Shown here: positions 22,871-33,910 of the stretch, piece after piece | Layout: the number at the start of each line of letters is the position of its first letter | Numbering within the stretch: position 1 is the first letter of the stretch | Source: Adiantum capillus-veneris | Taxonomy: Eukaryota > Streptophyta > Polypodiopsida > Polypodiales > Pteridaceae | Length of the DNA stretch: 64,000 nt | Direction: 5' to 3' | Assembly: GCA_014529385.2 (NCBI GenBank) | Contig: CM043950.1 | Span: forward strand, 77,913,435-77,977,434 | Program-made: the position numbers and the translations under genes | The notes under the pieces: model-generated | Seen by the model: only the letters and a program-made list of their open reading frames with translations | Told to the model about the DNA's origin: nothing | Database searches by the model: none

Positions 22871-23401
22871 GGTATTATAGCCATAGGATACTATATAGTA
22901 TTGTTTTGACTTTTTAAGTGTGAAATATTAGCTTGAATATTGTTTAAGTTATTGTGTATTTAAAACTTGATAGCATGATACAAAACCATTACCAAGTATT
23001 TTGTTCTACATGAATTAAGCTCAACAAATTATGACAAGAGTGTTTAATAGTATTTACCTTTGCATATTATCTTTTTTAATTGTTGTAATCAATCTATATG
23101 CTGCTTTAAAATCATATCAATTGGTTTTCTTGACACCTCATTTTTTGAGAAGCTACTTCTAGAAGCATTTGTTGAATTTTGAAAAGCACTGATGTCATAC
23201 AAATCCTCTTTCCAAAAACTATATTGGAGGTTTATTCTTAAATTTTATAGTAGAGAAATTAAAATAGACTCATACAATCATGATAATTTATCTAAATTAA
23301 AGACAACTAGAGCTTAGAAATCATTAAATAACACAATCCTAGCATACATATTTAGAATTTGGGAAACGGGATTTTCCCAAATTATCTAAAATGGTGTTTT
23401 T

Positions 23402-24381
23402 TTACTTGCATTCTAATGTTGGGCTCTCTTGATGCTCTATCATGCTTAACATTTGGTCCACCATATCAGCATATATAAGTGCTCGTTCGAAGTCTAGACG
23501 TAGGTACAAATGATTCACATCATGATTGGAGGCTACATGCTCGGGCCATTTACCACACTTGAGGTCAATACATAACATCCTATGATCCGATTCCGGATTC
23601 CATTCACCAAGTGTAAAGCTTTGTATGCATTCTAGAGTGGCTTCCGAGAACAACATATATTCAATCACACTATCACCATTGTGCTTTCTACATGTAAAGT
23701 CATTGGTGCCTTGCCATAGAGATACACCATTTGCAATGAGCATTCCAGTACTATTGCACATATGTAGAAGTGACTTTCCATAGTGATCCAGTTCTTTTGC
23801 ATCATTAGAACTTCGATTATACATGTATGAGTCATCCATTCTTCTTGAGACATGTGTCATGTCGACTTGTTGTGTGTCATGTTGTAACATATTTGTGCGA
23901 GCATTTATGTCTCCAAAAACAACGACTTCACCTTGATCCTTGTAATGAGAAATGTATTCCTCTAGTTCAACAAAGGGCTGATCTCTATCCATATTCAAGC
24001 GAGCATAAAAGTTGGAGTCATACTGAGGAATGTAGCAACCAGCCACAAACATGACTTAACCATTTGGTGGGCTAATTTTCAGCCATAAGTAGCGTTTATA
24101 CTTATCTTCTTTGACAATGGAAACATCTTTTAACCCTTTTTGGTCATACATGCTATGCCTCCTTGGCCTCTTCGTTGCTTTGCATTTTTGGTCCACATCA
24201 AAGAATACACATCGTATTTGTCAAATCCAAGAATATGTTGCGCATCACGCTTCCATGTTTTGACAAGAATTATCACATCAGAGTCATTGGTAAGCTCATC
24301 AAGGCCAATTCCCGCATTCCATGGATACCCGTTACAATTCCAAAAGCTTATTCGCAAACGTGAGTTGGTCTCATAGATCAT
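23402..24381 (-). pseudogene. LINE ORF2 N-terminal endonuclease domain, broken
   Basis: On the minus strand, LRISFWNCNGYPWNAG (24381 onward) starts an AP-endonuclease-like (EEP) domain. Later blocks are FVAGCYIPQYDSNFYARL, VVVFGDINARTN (catalytic DxN), and EWNPESDHRMLCIDLK (catalytic SDH). In LINEs this nuclease nicks the target to prime reverse transcription. A stop and frame change lie near 24130-24055. The reading ends abruptly at ..ESPTLECK at 23402, where unrelated AT-rich DNA begins, instead of running on to reverse transcriptase. The natural continuation is the RT half at 1250-1 on the same strand. Confidence 0.85.
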
Positions 24382-24387
24382 GTGTCC

Positions 24388-25320
24388 CTATTTGTTGGGT
24401 AGACTCGCATCCTCCTCAAGTGGATTTTCTTCTTGAGATGATACCTTAACCTTCTTGCTTTTTTCCTCATATGCTTTGCGACGTACATTTTGTTGCATAA
24501 GAGTGAGATCCTCATTTACATTACAATCCATTCCTTTGAGGTAGATCCAACCATTGCCAAGGATGATCTTCCTCTTTACCTCATGATCCATGGTACATAC
24601 AATAGGTCTTTCTCCTGAGCGAGGGACTCCTTGTTTTCCAACTCAATGTGCACCATAAGCCATGATTCCTAACATGCCAAAATGTGTAGCAAAAAACTCT
24701 TCAATAGCAACCGCAAGATATTGGGGTGTTTCCATGCTTTCCTCCTTGATTCCACGAATGACCATGTTCTTTGAGCGTTTTTTTCGTTCTTGCAATTCTT
24801 GAATATTCACATTCTCTACATTCTTTGCTTGGATAACGGCTTGCATGATAGGAGATGTAGAAACCAAATTATACTTACATATATCAGCCCATGATTTGGA
24901 TGCATTTCTCATCTCACATACATCATGTCGTATTGTATCTATCGTTTCCTCTTTCAATACATGATCACTCTCAACTTTGCTCAAGCGCTCTTTCAATACA
25001 TTCATGTCAACAAGAGAGAGTTTACATTCTTGAACTTCCTTCTCAAGATGCATCAAGCGTGTTATTTGCATTTCAAGAAGCTTCTTGAGGTGCTCATTCT
25101 CCACAACGATAACTCTTAAAGTGCCATTCTCCATTGCAAGTGCGCGCAACTCTTCACCTTTCTTGTTGACGGTTTCTTGTGACGAGATCAAGTAAGCCAT
25201 GATCATTGCTTCCGTTGTTGTAGATTATGTGGTTGGATTAGCATCCAAATTCCTTGGAGATTTTGCATCATTCTCCATGGGGAGTGTGGCTTTTCCACCC
25301 TTGCGAGTTTTGTCTGACAT
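24388..25320 (-). pseudogene. LINE ORF1 (coiled coil plus L1-type RNA-binding domain), broken
   Basis: The ATG at 25320 starts MSDKTRKGGKATLPM. After a TAA near 25225 the same frame runs through a leucine-heptad coiled coil (25206-24900: NGTLRVIVVENEHLKKLLEM and following). Then comes KRSKNMVIRGIKEESMETPQ (about 24790), the start of the RRM-like domain of L1 ORF1 proteins. A frameshift near 24650 moves to ERPIVCTMDHEVKRKIILGN (C-terminal domain), ending at 24388 just before the endonuclease ORF. ORF1 proteins coat LINE RNA as a trimer. Both stops make this a dead copy. Confidence 0.78.
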
Positions 25321-25541
25321 TGCCTTCAACTCGACAACAAAAACGAAAAGTTTTGACAGTTTTTTCAGTTCTGAGATGTTCTTACAACAAAGCCTTCCAT
25401 TATACGGAAAAATTCTATATTTACATCAATGCGTAGAGGGCTTCGTGCTCCTCGATTGAGGCTATAGATCACCTAAATCGGAGTTCGGATGAGCAAGTTA
25501 TGGTCAAAAGAGTGAATTGTTGTCTACTAGGTCAAAAAACG

Positions 25542-25544
<3 letters not shown>

Positions 25545-25599
<55 letters not shown>

Positions 25600-25643
25600 A
25601 GGGGTCCAGAGTAGTTGATAAGGTAGCCTGCCTTCATGGGCAA

Positions 25644-25693
<50 letters not shown>
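25545..25693. repeat. Two (GA)n microsatellites
   Basis: Uninterrupted GA runs occupy 25545-25593 and about 25648-25693, separated by about 55 bp of unique sequence. Confidence 0.97.
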
Positions 25694-25694
<1 letters not shown>

Positions 25695-26308
25695 ACAATC
25701 AAATCTTATAGTCGAAACACCAGGTGGTGGAGCTGCATGTGGCCATGGATTGCCCAGGATGTGAGTGAAAAATCAAGAGCGTTATACAACATGCAAGGGT
25801 GCAGACTATTGGATGGAGAACCCACCACCACCCCTTGAGACAGGTGCACTTCAACCCTACTACTATAACCCTTATGCTAATAACTATCAATATAACTACT
25901 ATACCACACTAGCTATTGATTCCATCACACATACCTATGATCCCCCCTACACACATAGTGCATGCACTTGCAATGTTTGTGCCCCTTACTACACCCATGG
26001 CTTCTACTACCATAACCCTTACTCTCACCAAGATACACCATCTCTTGGCCTCTCTTGCTCCCTTATGTAATAGAGAGATTTAAAAAGCTTTTCACTTACT
26101 CTCATGGCTCTACTTGCTTACTTTTGTAAAGTTGTTCGATCCTCCACTCACTTCTCTCGACTCTCTTGCCCTCCTCACGTGAGGAGTTTTGTGATTTATT
26201 CAACATGCGGTTTGATTAACCCACATAGTCGTCACTACTCATAATGAATGTAGAAATCTTATAATTTGGAAATAAATTTCATCTTCTATTGACATCCTCC
26301 ATCTTTTA

Positions 26309-26310
<2 letters not shown>
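25694..26310. other. Unannotated stretch with a Tyr/Asn/Pro-rich open frame
   Basis: A plus-strand open frame (25765-26070) is rich in tyrosine (QPYYYNPYANNYQYNYY). I recognise no family and see no convincing gene signals. It may be a chance frame in low-complexity DNA. Confidence 0.3.

Positions 26311-26375
<65 letters not shown>
26311..26375. repeat. (CT)n microsatellite
   Basis: A near-perfect CT run of about 65 bp. The following 26376-26759 holds nothing I can name. Confidence 0.97.
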
Positions 26376-26378
<3 letters not shown>

Positions 26379-26759
26379 TTCACATTGTAAACTACCTCAC
26401 ATTCTCTAGTCATGTCCGATCCCCGCACACCTCGGTCTAGAGGTGCACGGAGATGAGAACCACTGGGTTATAACCTCGTCTTTACTGGTCAATCCCTATA
26501 TTTGTGGGTACAAGAAATCTACACACCCACGTCTACATGATAGTGCATGTAGTGGACAAAACCCCTTTGCCTCTTCTCTATCTATAGTAGTTCACAACAT
26601 CTTAACATCTCTTCACAGCAGATCCTTATTTGAGAGATTACTTAGCACATTACATGTTGGCCTCCAATCTGAGTATCATGTCGTTGAAAGCTTTCCAACT
26701 TAAGGTCGCATGTGTAGAGAGGAAGAGAGGGATCACCGTTCGCCTAACTCTAATTTTCT

Positions 26760-27410
26760 ATCGTAATCTCGAAGGTAAACTTTAATATAAAAACTAAATC
26801 CAAAATCTTATCTTAAATCTAACCTAGTTGAACACATGGTGATTCAAAGCTAATTGAACATGGTTAGTGGGTGAGTTAATAGGTGTCAGATTCTGATGGG
26901 AGTATACATATTGTTGTGTACCTAGTGTTTGCTCTTTGGGCAAAGCCTTCATTGACATGCCCTAAAATCTAACCTAAACCTAATCTAATCTTAAATCTAA
27001 CCCTAATCTATTTAATGTAATCTAACTTAAATATAAATCTAATATAATCTTAAATTTTGTCTTGATCTTAAATCTAAATCTAATCTAATCTTAAACTTGA
27101 TTAACGTAAACCTAAATCAAATCCAATCTTAAATCCTACACCTAAATATTATTTAACTTAAATCTAACCTAGCTAATCCTAAATCTTCTCCTAATTTTAA
27201 ATCTAACATAAATTTAAATCTAACCTAATCTTAAACTCAACATGAACCTAAATCTAACCTAATCTTAAGTCTAACCTAATTTTAAATTAAGTGTAAATTT
27301 TAAATATAAATTAAATGTAATCTAACTAAATCTTAGATCTTAATCTACCCTAATTTTAAATGTAATTTCAAATCTAACATAACCCTAAATCTTAATGTAA
27401 CATTTCATTT
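26760..27410. repeat. Degenerate AATCTAACC / TAATCTTAAATC repeat tract
   Basis: About 650 bp are built from irregular copies of AATCTAACCTAAATCT and TAATCTTAAATCTAA. The words resemble a decayed CCCTAAA telomere-type repeat, but no run of the exact plant telomere heptamer is present. Confidence 0.85.
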
Positions 27411-27421
27411 CATATTTTCTC

Positions 27422-27487
27422 TACTTTTTTAATCTCTCTCTCTTTTTCTCTTTGTTTTCTTCCCTTACCTCTCTCTTTTCGTCTTCT

Positions 27488-27548
<61 letters not shown>

Positions 27549-27582
27549 TGTTTTCTCTTCTCTCTCTCTCTCTCTCTCTATG

Positions 27583-27636
<54 letters not shown>

Positions 27637-27793
27637 GTTTGCTTTATATCTCTCTCTCTCTTTGTCTCTCTTTCTCTCTCTCTCTCTTTCAATGTGTGTC
27701 TGTATGCATTCTTTGTTTATGCATGTGTGTGTGTTTGTGTTTTTTTTTAATGCATGTGTGTACTCTCTCTCTCTCTCTCTTTCAAACACACAA

Positions 27794-27846
<53 letters not shown>

Positions 27847-27928
27847 GAGGGGAAGGGAACATGAGAGAGAGAAGAGGGAAGGAGCATACCTGGCTCTCCT
27901 TCCTCTCCTCGTGTGTATGTGTGTGTGC

Positions 27929-27983
<55 letters not shown>
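27422..27983. repeat. Compound simple sequence: Cn-(CT)n-(CA)/(TG)-(GA)n-Gn
   Basis: About 29 C residues (27488-27516), long CT runs to 27682 and a TG/CA-rich centre (27780-27810) are followed by GA runs (27811-27972) and a run of ten G (27973-27982). The left and right halves are roughly reverse complements, making one imperfect palindrome about 500 bp long. Open frames across it are low-complexity artefacts. Confidence 0.95.
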
Positions 27984-28019
27984 AGTGCGGGTTTATCTCT
28001 TTCGCTTGAGGGTCGAAAA

Positions 28020-28192
28020 TCAGATCTGAGATCTGAGTTTTGGACGCTTTAGGTTTTTTTAAACCCCTGTCGGCGTCACTATAGGCGTCCATATGCAACA
28101 AAGAAAATAGCGATGCTCATAGCGACGCCGTGGATTTTCAGTTTTGAGCGTCGCAGTGCGAGCGTCACTAATGTGAATTATCTCTTGTAGTG
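28020..28192 (-). mobile_element. CACTA-like transposon terminus
   Basis: Reading the minus strand from 28192 gives CACTACAAGAGATAATTC, close to the CACTACAAGAAA ends of plant CACTA (En/Spm) elements. It is followed inward by repeated GACGC/GCGACGC words of the kind seen as subterminal repeats. The opposite end was not found by eye, so the extent is unknown. Confidence 0.5.
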
Positions 28193-29207
28193 GGCTCCAC
28201 CACTTACTGAATCTTCTACCTAGACACATCAATTGACCTATTCTTTATAGCTTGTAACTCCCATTGAGCCCATGACACACTTGAAATAAATCGGGAATTT
28301 ACAATACGTTATCATTTTGAAAAAATGTGGAAAATGTGTAACTCCAATCTTTACTACTTCTTTGTATTGATCCTCGATGTATATCCGTAGGTCTTCGGTT
28401 TTTAAAAGCTTCTATTAGCTGACATTGACCCAGTTAACAGATGGCTCGATTGAATCCCTTCGCTTGGTTTGCAAAAGGGTCTCATTCATTAGAGTGACAC
28501 TAAGCCTCTCTAACCTTCGGCCTTTCACTATTTGACACTCATCGAGCCTCAACACAAAAGCGATATTTGTGCCAAGCACTGAAAAATAAATAGTGGCAAG
28601 ACCTTATACTTCAAAGTAAATGATAAGAACACAACCAAAGGAATGAAGTATAGTGTGTCACCTTCTTAGAGTAACTTGTAAAATCTAAGCATGGCTTGTT
28701 GAAGCTTTATAAGGTCCACAAAAATATGGTTCCACATTGTGTAAGAGAATCCCTTCTCCGAAGGTCTTATGGAGTGTTCCTTACCTTTTCCCTTGCCTTG
28801 GTTGTGCACAAAGCATAAAGCGAAGTTGGCATTGTGTCCTCAATGTGTAGGTATGCCCCTATGCAGGAGAACACATCTTCGTTTGTGGCGTTCTTTGCAA
28901 GGTTGACTTTACGTAGAATGGGAAAGACGTTTTCCACAATGCCACACTCATTGAGGGCATACTTTAGGAGTTTAAAAATAGCTTGATAGGTTTTGGTGCT
29001 GATCCCAGCCTCATCACAAGCTTGTTGCATGTTATCTTACTAACCACATTTCTCAATTTGTGTATAAGTTACTTGGTAACTGCATCCTTAATGTGCTTCC
29101 TCCCAGGTGATTGTGAGATAGAAATCACATCATGGGTATTGACACAACTAGTGAGAAGATTGACTCTATCATCTTGGCTTCTTCCATCGCATGCCTCCTG
29201 TCATGGA
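28193..29207 (-). pseudogene. Exon-like fragments of an unrecognised gene
   Basis: On the minus strand an 87-codon open stretch (29030-28767: QQACDEAGISTKTYQAIFK ..) is followed further along by a TTTATTTTTCAG acceptor-like site and a coding-like stretch (NIAFVLRLDECQIVKGRRLE, about 28570-28510). The composition looks like protein, but I recognise no family. Connection of the pieces is guesswork. Confidence 0.3.
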
Positions 29208-29298
29208 TGCTTGAGAGTCAGTCGCGCTGCCTGCATCATTGCCTATGTCATCGCCTACATCATCACTAGAAGTCCCTAGAAGAATCTAAAAGTATCTA

Positions 29299-29632
29299 GA
29301 AGATTCTAGAAGTTTTAAAAGTATCAAGGAGATTCTAGAAGTTTCTAGAAGCATGGAGAAGATTCTAGAACCTCTAGAAGTATCAAGGAGATTCTAGAAG
29401 TTTCTAGAAGCATGGAGAAGATTTCGGAAGAATCTAAAAGTTTCTGAAAATCTCTAGAAAGTTGAAGAAGGATCTAGAAGGTTCTAGAAGAACTAGAAGG
29501 ATCAAGAAGTTTCTAGAAGCTTGGAGAAGATTCTGAAAGAATCTAGAAGTTTTTGGAAAGCTCTAGAAAGTTGAAGAAGGATCCAGAAGGTTTTAGAAGA
29601 ACTAGAAGTATCAAGAAGGTTCTAGAAGATTC
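29299..29632. promoter_or_regulatory. Dense heat-shock-element array in LTR U3
   Basis: The heat-shock factor site is alternating nGAAn/nTTCn. Perfect GAAnnTTCnnGAA or longer runs occur at 29299-29311, 29333-29350 (four units), 29358-29370, 29392-29409 (four units), 29477-29489, 29506-29518 and 29615-29632 (four units). They arise from a tandemly repeated GAAGATTCTAGAAGTTTCTA theme. The array ends about 60 bp upstream of the TATA box, a suitable enhancer position. Confidence 0.8.
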
Positions 29633-29694
29633 TAACCTCCTCAAGAAGAACCAAGAAAGTCCTATCCTCCTCAAGTAACCTCCTCAAGCACTAG

Positions 29695-29702
29695 TATAAA
29701 TA
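29695..29702 (+). promoter_or_regulatory. TATA box of the heat-element LTR
   Basis: TATAAATA followed by GGGGTC, about 60 bp downstream of the last heat-shock element and about 310 bp upstream of the gag ATG. Confidence 0.75.
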
Positions 29703-29861
29703 GGGGTCTTGGGCCACAAGCCCCTCAGTCTTGCCAACACCAGCTGTGAGGCTCTTATGAGGAAATCCCTCGTCTAGTTCTTATGTTCAAGTCTTGTCCT
29801 TGCAATCAATCCTTGCCTTGTACTCAAGTCATGTAATCAAAGTCTTGTATCTAGATCTCTT

Positions 29862-29867
29862 AATAAA
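29862..29867 (+). terminator. Polyadenylation signal AATAAA within the LTR
   Basis: AATAAA lies about 165 bp after the TATA box, as expected at the R/U5 region of an LTR. Confidence 0.55.
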
Positions 29868-30013
29868 GTATTAAGTCTTGTAATCAAGATTAAGCTTATC
29901 ACCAAGTCCCAGGTTCTTGTACATTGTGAGCGCCTCCTCTTGCTCTCTTCTAGCTCTATACGCGCTCATAATAGTTTGGCAAGACCACCATCTCTTAATC
30001 TTCTCAAGCCATC

Positions 30014-31000
30014 ATGGAGCCGATGATGGAAGGTGTCATCAACGCATTGCAAAGCATCCAAGCTCAGTTACAAGAACTTTGTGAGAGTAACACTCAACTT
30101 CAAGCAGAGAAACCCCGAATCTTGGGACCGGCGTTGCAAAACTTCAATGTCAAATTCAAGAGACAAGCACACATCAAGCACAAGCTGCAAGATCTAGCTA
30201 TTCTAAAAAACATAAGAAGAAGCCGAAGGTTAGCATGCCTGAAAAATTTGATGGGACTAGATCAAACTTTAGAGATTTTCTCCAACAAGTGCGTCTCTTC
30301 ATTTGAATGCAATGAGAGCGTTATCTAGATGATGCCTCTCAAGTAAGACTTATTGGGACCCTCCTCTGGGGTACGGCTCTCTCTTGGTTTGCTCCCTTAC
30401 TTGAAAAATAATCTCCTCTTCTTCATGACTTTGAAGATTTTGTGCGGGAGTTCTCTGCAACCTTTGGGGATACTAATAGAGCAAGGGTGGCTGAAACCAA
30501 ACTTAGAAATCTCCTCCAAGGATCAAGACCTGCATCCATCTATGCATCTGAATTTCAACAGCTCACTTGTGATCTGACTTGGCATGAGGAATATTTCATT
30601 AGCCAATTTCGGTGGGGATTAAAGGATGACGTAAAAGATCTTTTGTTGACTATGCCAAAGGTTCACACACTAAGCGAGTTCATCTCTCAAGCAATCGACT
30701 ATTTGAGAGGAGACAAGAGAGGCGTCTTGGGGCACCGTTTGCGACCCAAACCGAAGTTACACATAATGGCTACACATCTCAACAGGGCCATGAATCAAGC
30801 ATTAAGCCCATGCAAATTGATTCATCACGATTTCAACCTCTCTCAGCCCAGGAGAAGCAAAGGAGACACATTAATGGCTTATGTATGTATTGTGGAGAGC
30901 AGGGGCACATAGTTCAGCAGTGTCCAAGGAAAAGAAGGATGAAGGTTCATAAAGCAATGCCCTCAATGTGTTCGGAAAACATGGACATCCAACCCCAATA
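30014..31000 (+). pseudogene. Ty3/gypsy gag, frameshifted
   Basis: The ATG at 30014 (MEPMMEGVINALQSIQAQLQ) starts a helical N-terminus. A frameshift near 30200-30240 interrupts the capsid region (EDFVREFSATFGDTNRARVA, from 30436). The last part carries an intact zinc knuckle CMYCGEQGHIVQQC (about 30883-30924), needed for RNA binding. The Gag type resembles chromovirus-like Ty3/gypsy elements. Confidence 0.82.
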
Positions 31001-33910
31001 GAGACTGACCGGTTGGACAGAAGAAAAGCAAAAAAAGGTCTCTTTCTTCCCGCTGATTCCACTTCAAGTTTTATGCTACCAATCAAGATCCATATGATGG
31101 GTAGGCACATGGATTGTGAAGCATTACTAGATTCAGGCGCAATGGCGTGTTTCATGGACAAAGAATTTGCAAAAGAACAAGGCATATCACCTGTGGAGAA
31201 GTCTAATCCAGCAACTATAGAAGTCATTGATGGTCGTCCCCTCGCTTCAGGGGATATCAGGAATGAAACTCGACCCATAGAAGTAACATTGCAGGAGCAT
31301 GTTTCAAGAATAGCATTCAATATTATACAAAGCCCAAGCAGTCCAATTGTTATTGGGCTTCCGTGGCTTGAATTGCATAATCTTGACATCGATTGGAGGG
31401 CTTGGAGAATTGAACCACAAAATTTTCAAAAGAAGAAGGGAAGGCATAATAGGCGTATATGTTGGAGCCAAGGTCTTCATGCGTGCAACCAAAAAGTATC
31501 CAGCTTTCCTGATATTTGCAACACCAACCGCACGTCGACAACAAAAATCATGGAGGGATTACCACGTCAATATCAAGATTACAATGATGTTTTTGAGAAG
31601 AAGAATGCAGACCTCTTGACGAAGCATCGACCCTATGATTGTGCAATAGAGCTTCAGGAGGGAAGCCAACCCCCTTTTGGCCCAATATACAAGCTATCTC
31701 AAGATGAATTGGTAGAATTATGGAAAAATATTGATAAGAATCTTGCTAAAGGGTTCATACGGCATTCAAAGTCCCCATCATGAGCTCCAATATTCTTTGT
31801 AAGAAAGGACGGAACTCTCCGGATGTGCGTGGATTAATATAGGGGCCTAAACAAGATCACCGCTAAGAATTGCTATCCCCTTCCCTTGATCCCAGAGCTT
31901 CTTGAGCACCTTGGCAAGGCAAGAATATTTACACAAATAGATCTTCGTGGTGCTTACAACCTAGTCAGAATCAAAGAAGGCGATGAATGGAAGACAGCCT
32001 TTCGGACAAGGTATGGCAACTTTGAATATACCGTCATGCCATTTGGTCTCACAAATTCCCCAACTCTTTTTCAACATTTAATATATGATATATTTCAGGA
32101 GTATTTGGATTATTTTGTGGTAATATATTTGGATGATATCTTGATATTTTCCAAGGATCAAGAAGAGAATGGGCACCATGTATGATTAGTGATTGAAAAG
32201 CTTCGTGCATCAGGGTTATATGCAAAGTTGGAGAAGTGCTCTTTTCATCAATCTAAGGTGGAATTTCTTGGTTATGTAATTTATGAAAAGGGAATCTCCA
32301 TGGATCCAAAGAAGGTTCAAACCATCCTTGATTGGGAGACCCCCACCTCGGTAAGAGATGTTCAATGTTTCCTTGGATTTGCAAAATTTTTATCGTATCT
32401 TTATATAGGGATACTCCAAGGTGGTTACAACACTCACAAGGTTGACAGGCCATAATAAGTATGTCTGGGACTTAGAGGCCGCGAAAGCATTTAAGACTCT
32501 CAAGCAAGCTTTCACGACCGCACCCATTCTAATTCACGTAGATCCTACAAAGCCTTTCATCCTAGAAACAGACGCTTTAGTTTTTGCCCTTGACGCTAAT
32601 CTATCCCAAGTAGGAGAGGATGGTCGAGTACATCCAGTGGCTTTTCATTCCCGCAAGTTCTCAGCTATGAAATCCATGACAAAGAGCTCTTAGCAATCAT
32701 CGACTCCTTCAATACTTGGCGTCACCTACTTGAAGGAGCTCCTCATAAGATCACTGTCTATACAGATCACAAGAATCTGGAATACTTCATTACATCCCAC
32801 GTCTTGAATCGTTTTCAAGCCAGGGGGAGTGGTATCCTATCAAGGCTTGATTTTCTTATCTCTTATAGACCTAACCATCAACAAGCTAAGCCAGATGCCT
32901 GATCAAGAAGATCCTACCTTACACCTAGAGAAGGTGATGCAACATTTGATCAACAAGAGTGAGTGATTTTGAAACCTGAGCAGCTTAAGCTAAATGCCAC
33001 CATGAGCCAAGCTCTTGAAGATTCTACTTTTCTTTCTAAGGTGAAGATGCAAATTGCCAAAGACCCACTTGCTCAGAATATTAGACAACAACTACAAGGA
33101 CAAGAGGTTAACAAGGAATTGCAAGAAATTGATGGACTAATTTACTATAAGGGTCTTCTCTATATTCCGCCAGGACCAACACGCTTGGAGGTACTTCATC
33201 AACGGCATGATCTTCCATCAGCAGGGCATTTTGGGGTTAATAAGACAATTGAGCTTCTCTCCCGTGACTTTTGGTGGCGTCAAATGTGGAAGCTTGTCAA
33301 GGAGTATGTAGGCACTTGTGACATTTGCAATAGATCAAAGGCCCCTCGTCATCATCCTCATGGGTTACTCCATCCCTTGCCCATTCCAACCAAACCATGG
33401 TCATCCATCTCCATGGATTTCATTGTACAACTACCCTTGTCACAAGGATAAAACCATCACCAGCGAAGGTACGGCCAAACTCTTTCTAAAGCATATTTAT
33501 CGTTATCACTGATTACCGGATGACATAGTTTCTACTCGAGGCCCACAATTCATCTCTAGCTTTTGGAAAAGATTATTCAATCACCCACAAAGTGATGGGA
33601 CAAACAGAGAGAGTAAATCAAGTTTTGGAACAGTATCTCCGCTGTACTATCAATTATCACCAGGATAATTGGGTCGTTCTCCTACCGCTAGCAAAATTCT
33701 CCTATAATAACAGTTTTAAAGCCTCCACCCATCACACTCCATTCTTTGCTAATTATGGTCAGCATCCCAGATAGGATATCCATAGACACTATCAAGTCAA
33801 GAATTCATCTTACACAACAATTATCTGCAATTCACAAAGAACTTAAAACTCATATCAAAGAAGCTTAATCCAAGTATAAGGAAAGTGCAGATCTCCATCG
33901 CATGCAGTAG
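31001..33910 (+). pseudogene. Ty3/gypsy pol (protease, RT, RNase H, integrase), truncated and broken
   Basis: Protease ALLDSGAMACFMDKEF (31118 onward) has the normal DSGA. Reverse transcriptase has an in-frame stop at MCVD*YRGLN (about 31830), [13 protein letters not shown] and an intact [10 protein letters not shown] (about 32125). RNase H is split by stops near 32455 and 32690. The integrase zinc region (GHFGVNKTIE..CDICNRSK) and SMDFIVQLPL follow. The second catalytic aspartate block reads VSTRGPQF instead of SDRGPQF, and a deletion joins it to [15 protein letters not shown]. Coding fades near 33910, and no chromodomain or 3' LTR follows. The protein style suggests a chromovirus, possibly the Tcn1-like group of early land plants. 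Confidence 0.85.

Larger units (their letters stand above)
29208..29985 (+). repeat. 5' LTR of a Ty3/gypsy element (boundaries approximate)
   Basis: A TGTCATGG-type start near 29208, a repeat-rich U3 with heat-shock-element words, a TATA box at 29695 and AATAAA at 29862, then gag from 30014, give the U3-R-U5 layout of an LTR. No matching 3' LTR is in the window, so the edges cannot be set by comparison. Confidence 0.6.

Noticed and set aside
1250-23401. Helitron as the explanation of the 22-kb block
   Set aside because: No Rep/helicase coding and no CTRR-hairpin end was seen; an inverted-repeat element or simple multi-step insertion fits better.
26760-27410. True interstitial telomere
   Set aside because: No run of the plant heptamer CCCTAAA is present, only degenerate related words.
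27452-28101. Long Ser/Leu-rich and Arg/Glu-rich open frames
   Set aside because: Pure products of CT/GA microsatellites on the two strands.
28175-28192. Complete CACTA element
   Set aside because: Only one terminus was found; no second CACTACAAGA-like end or CACTA transposase was visible.
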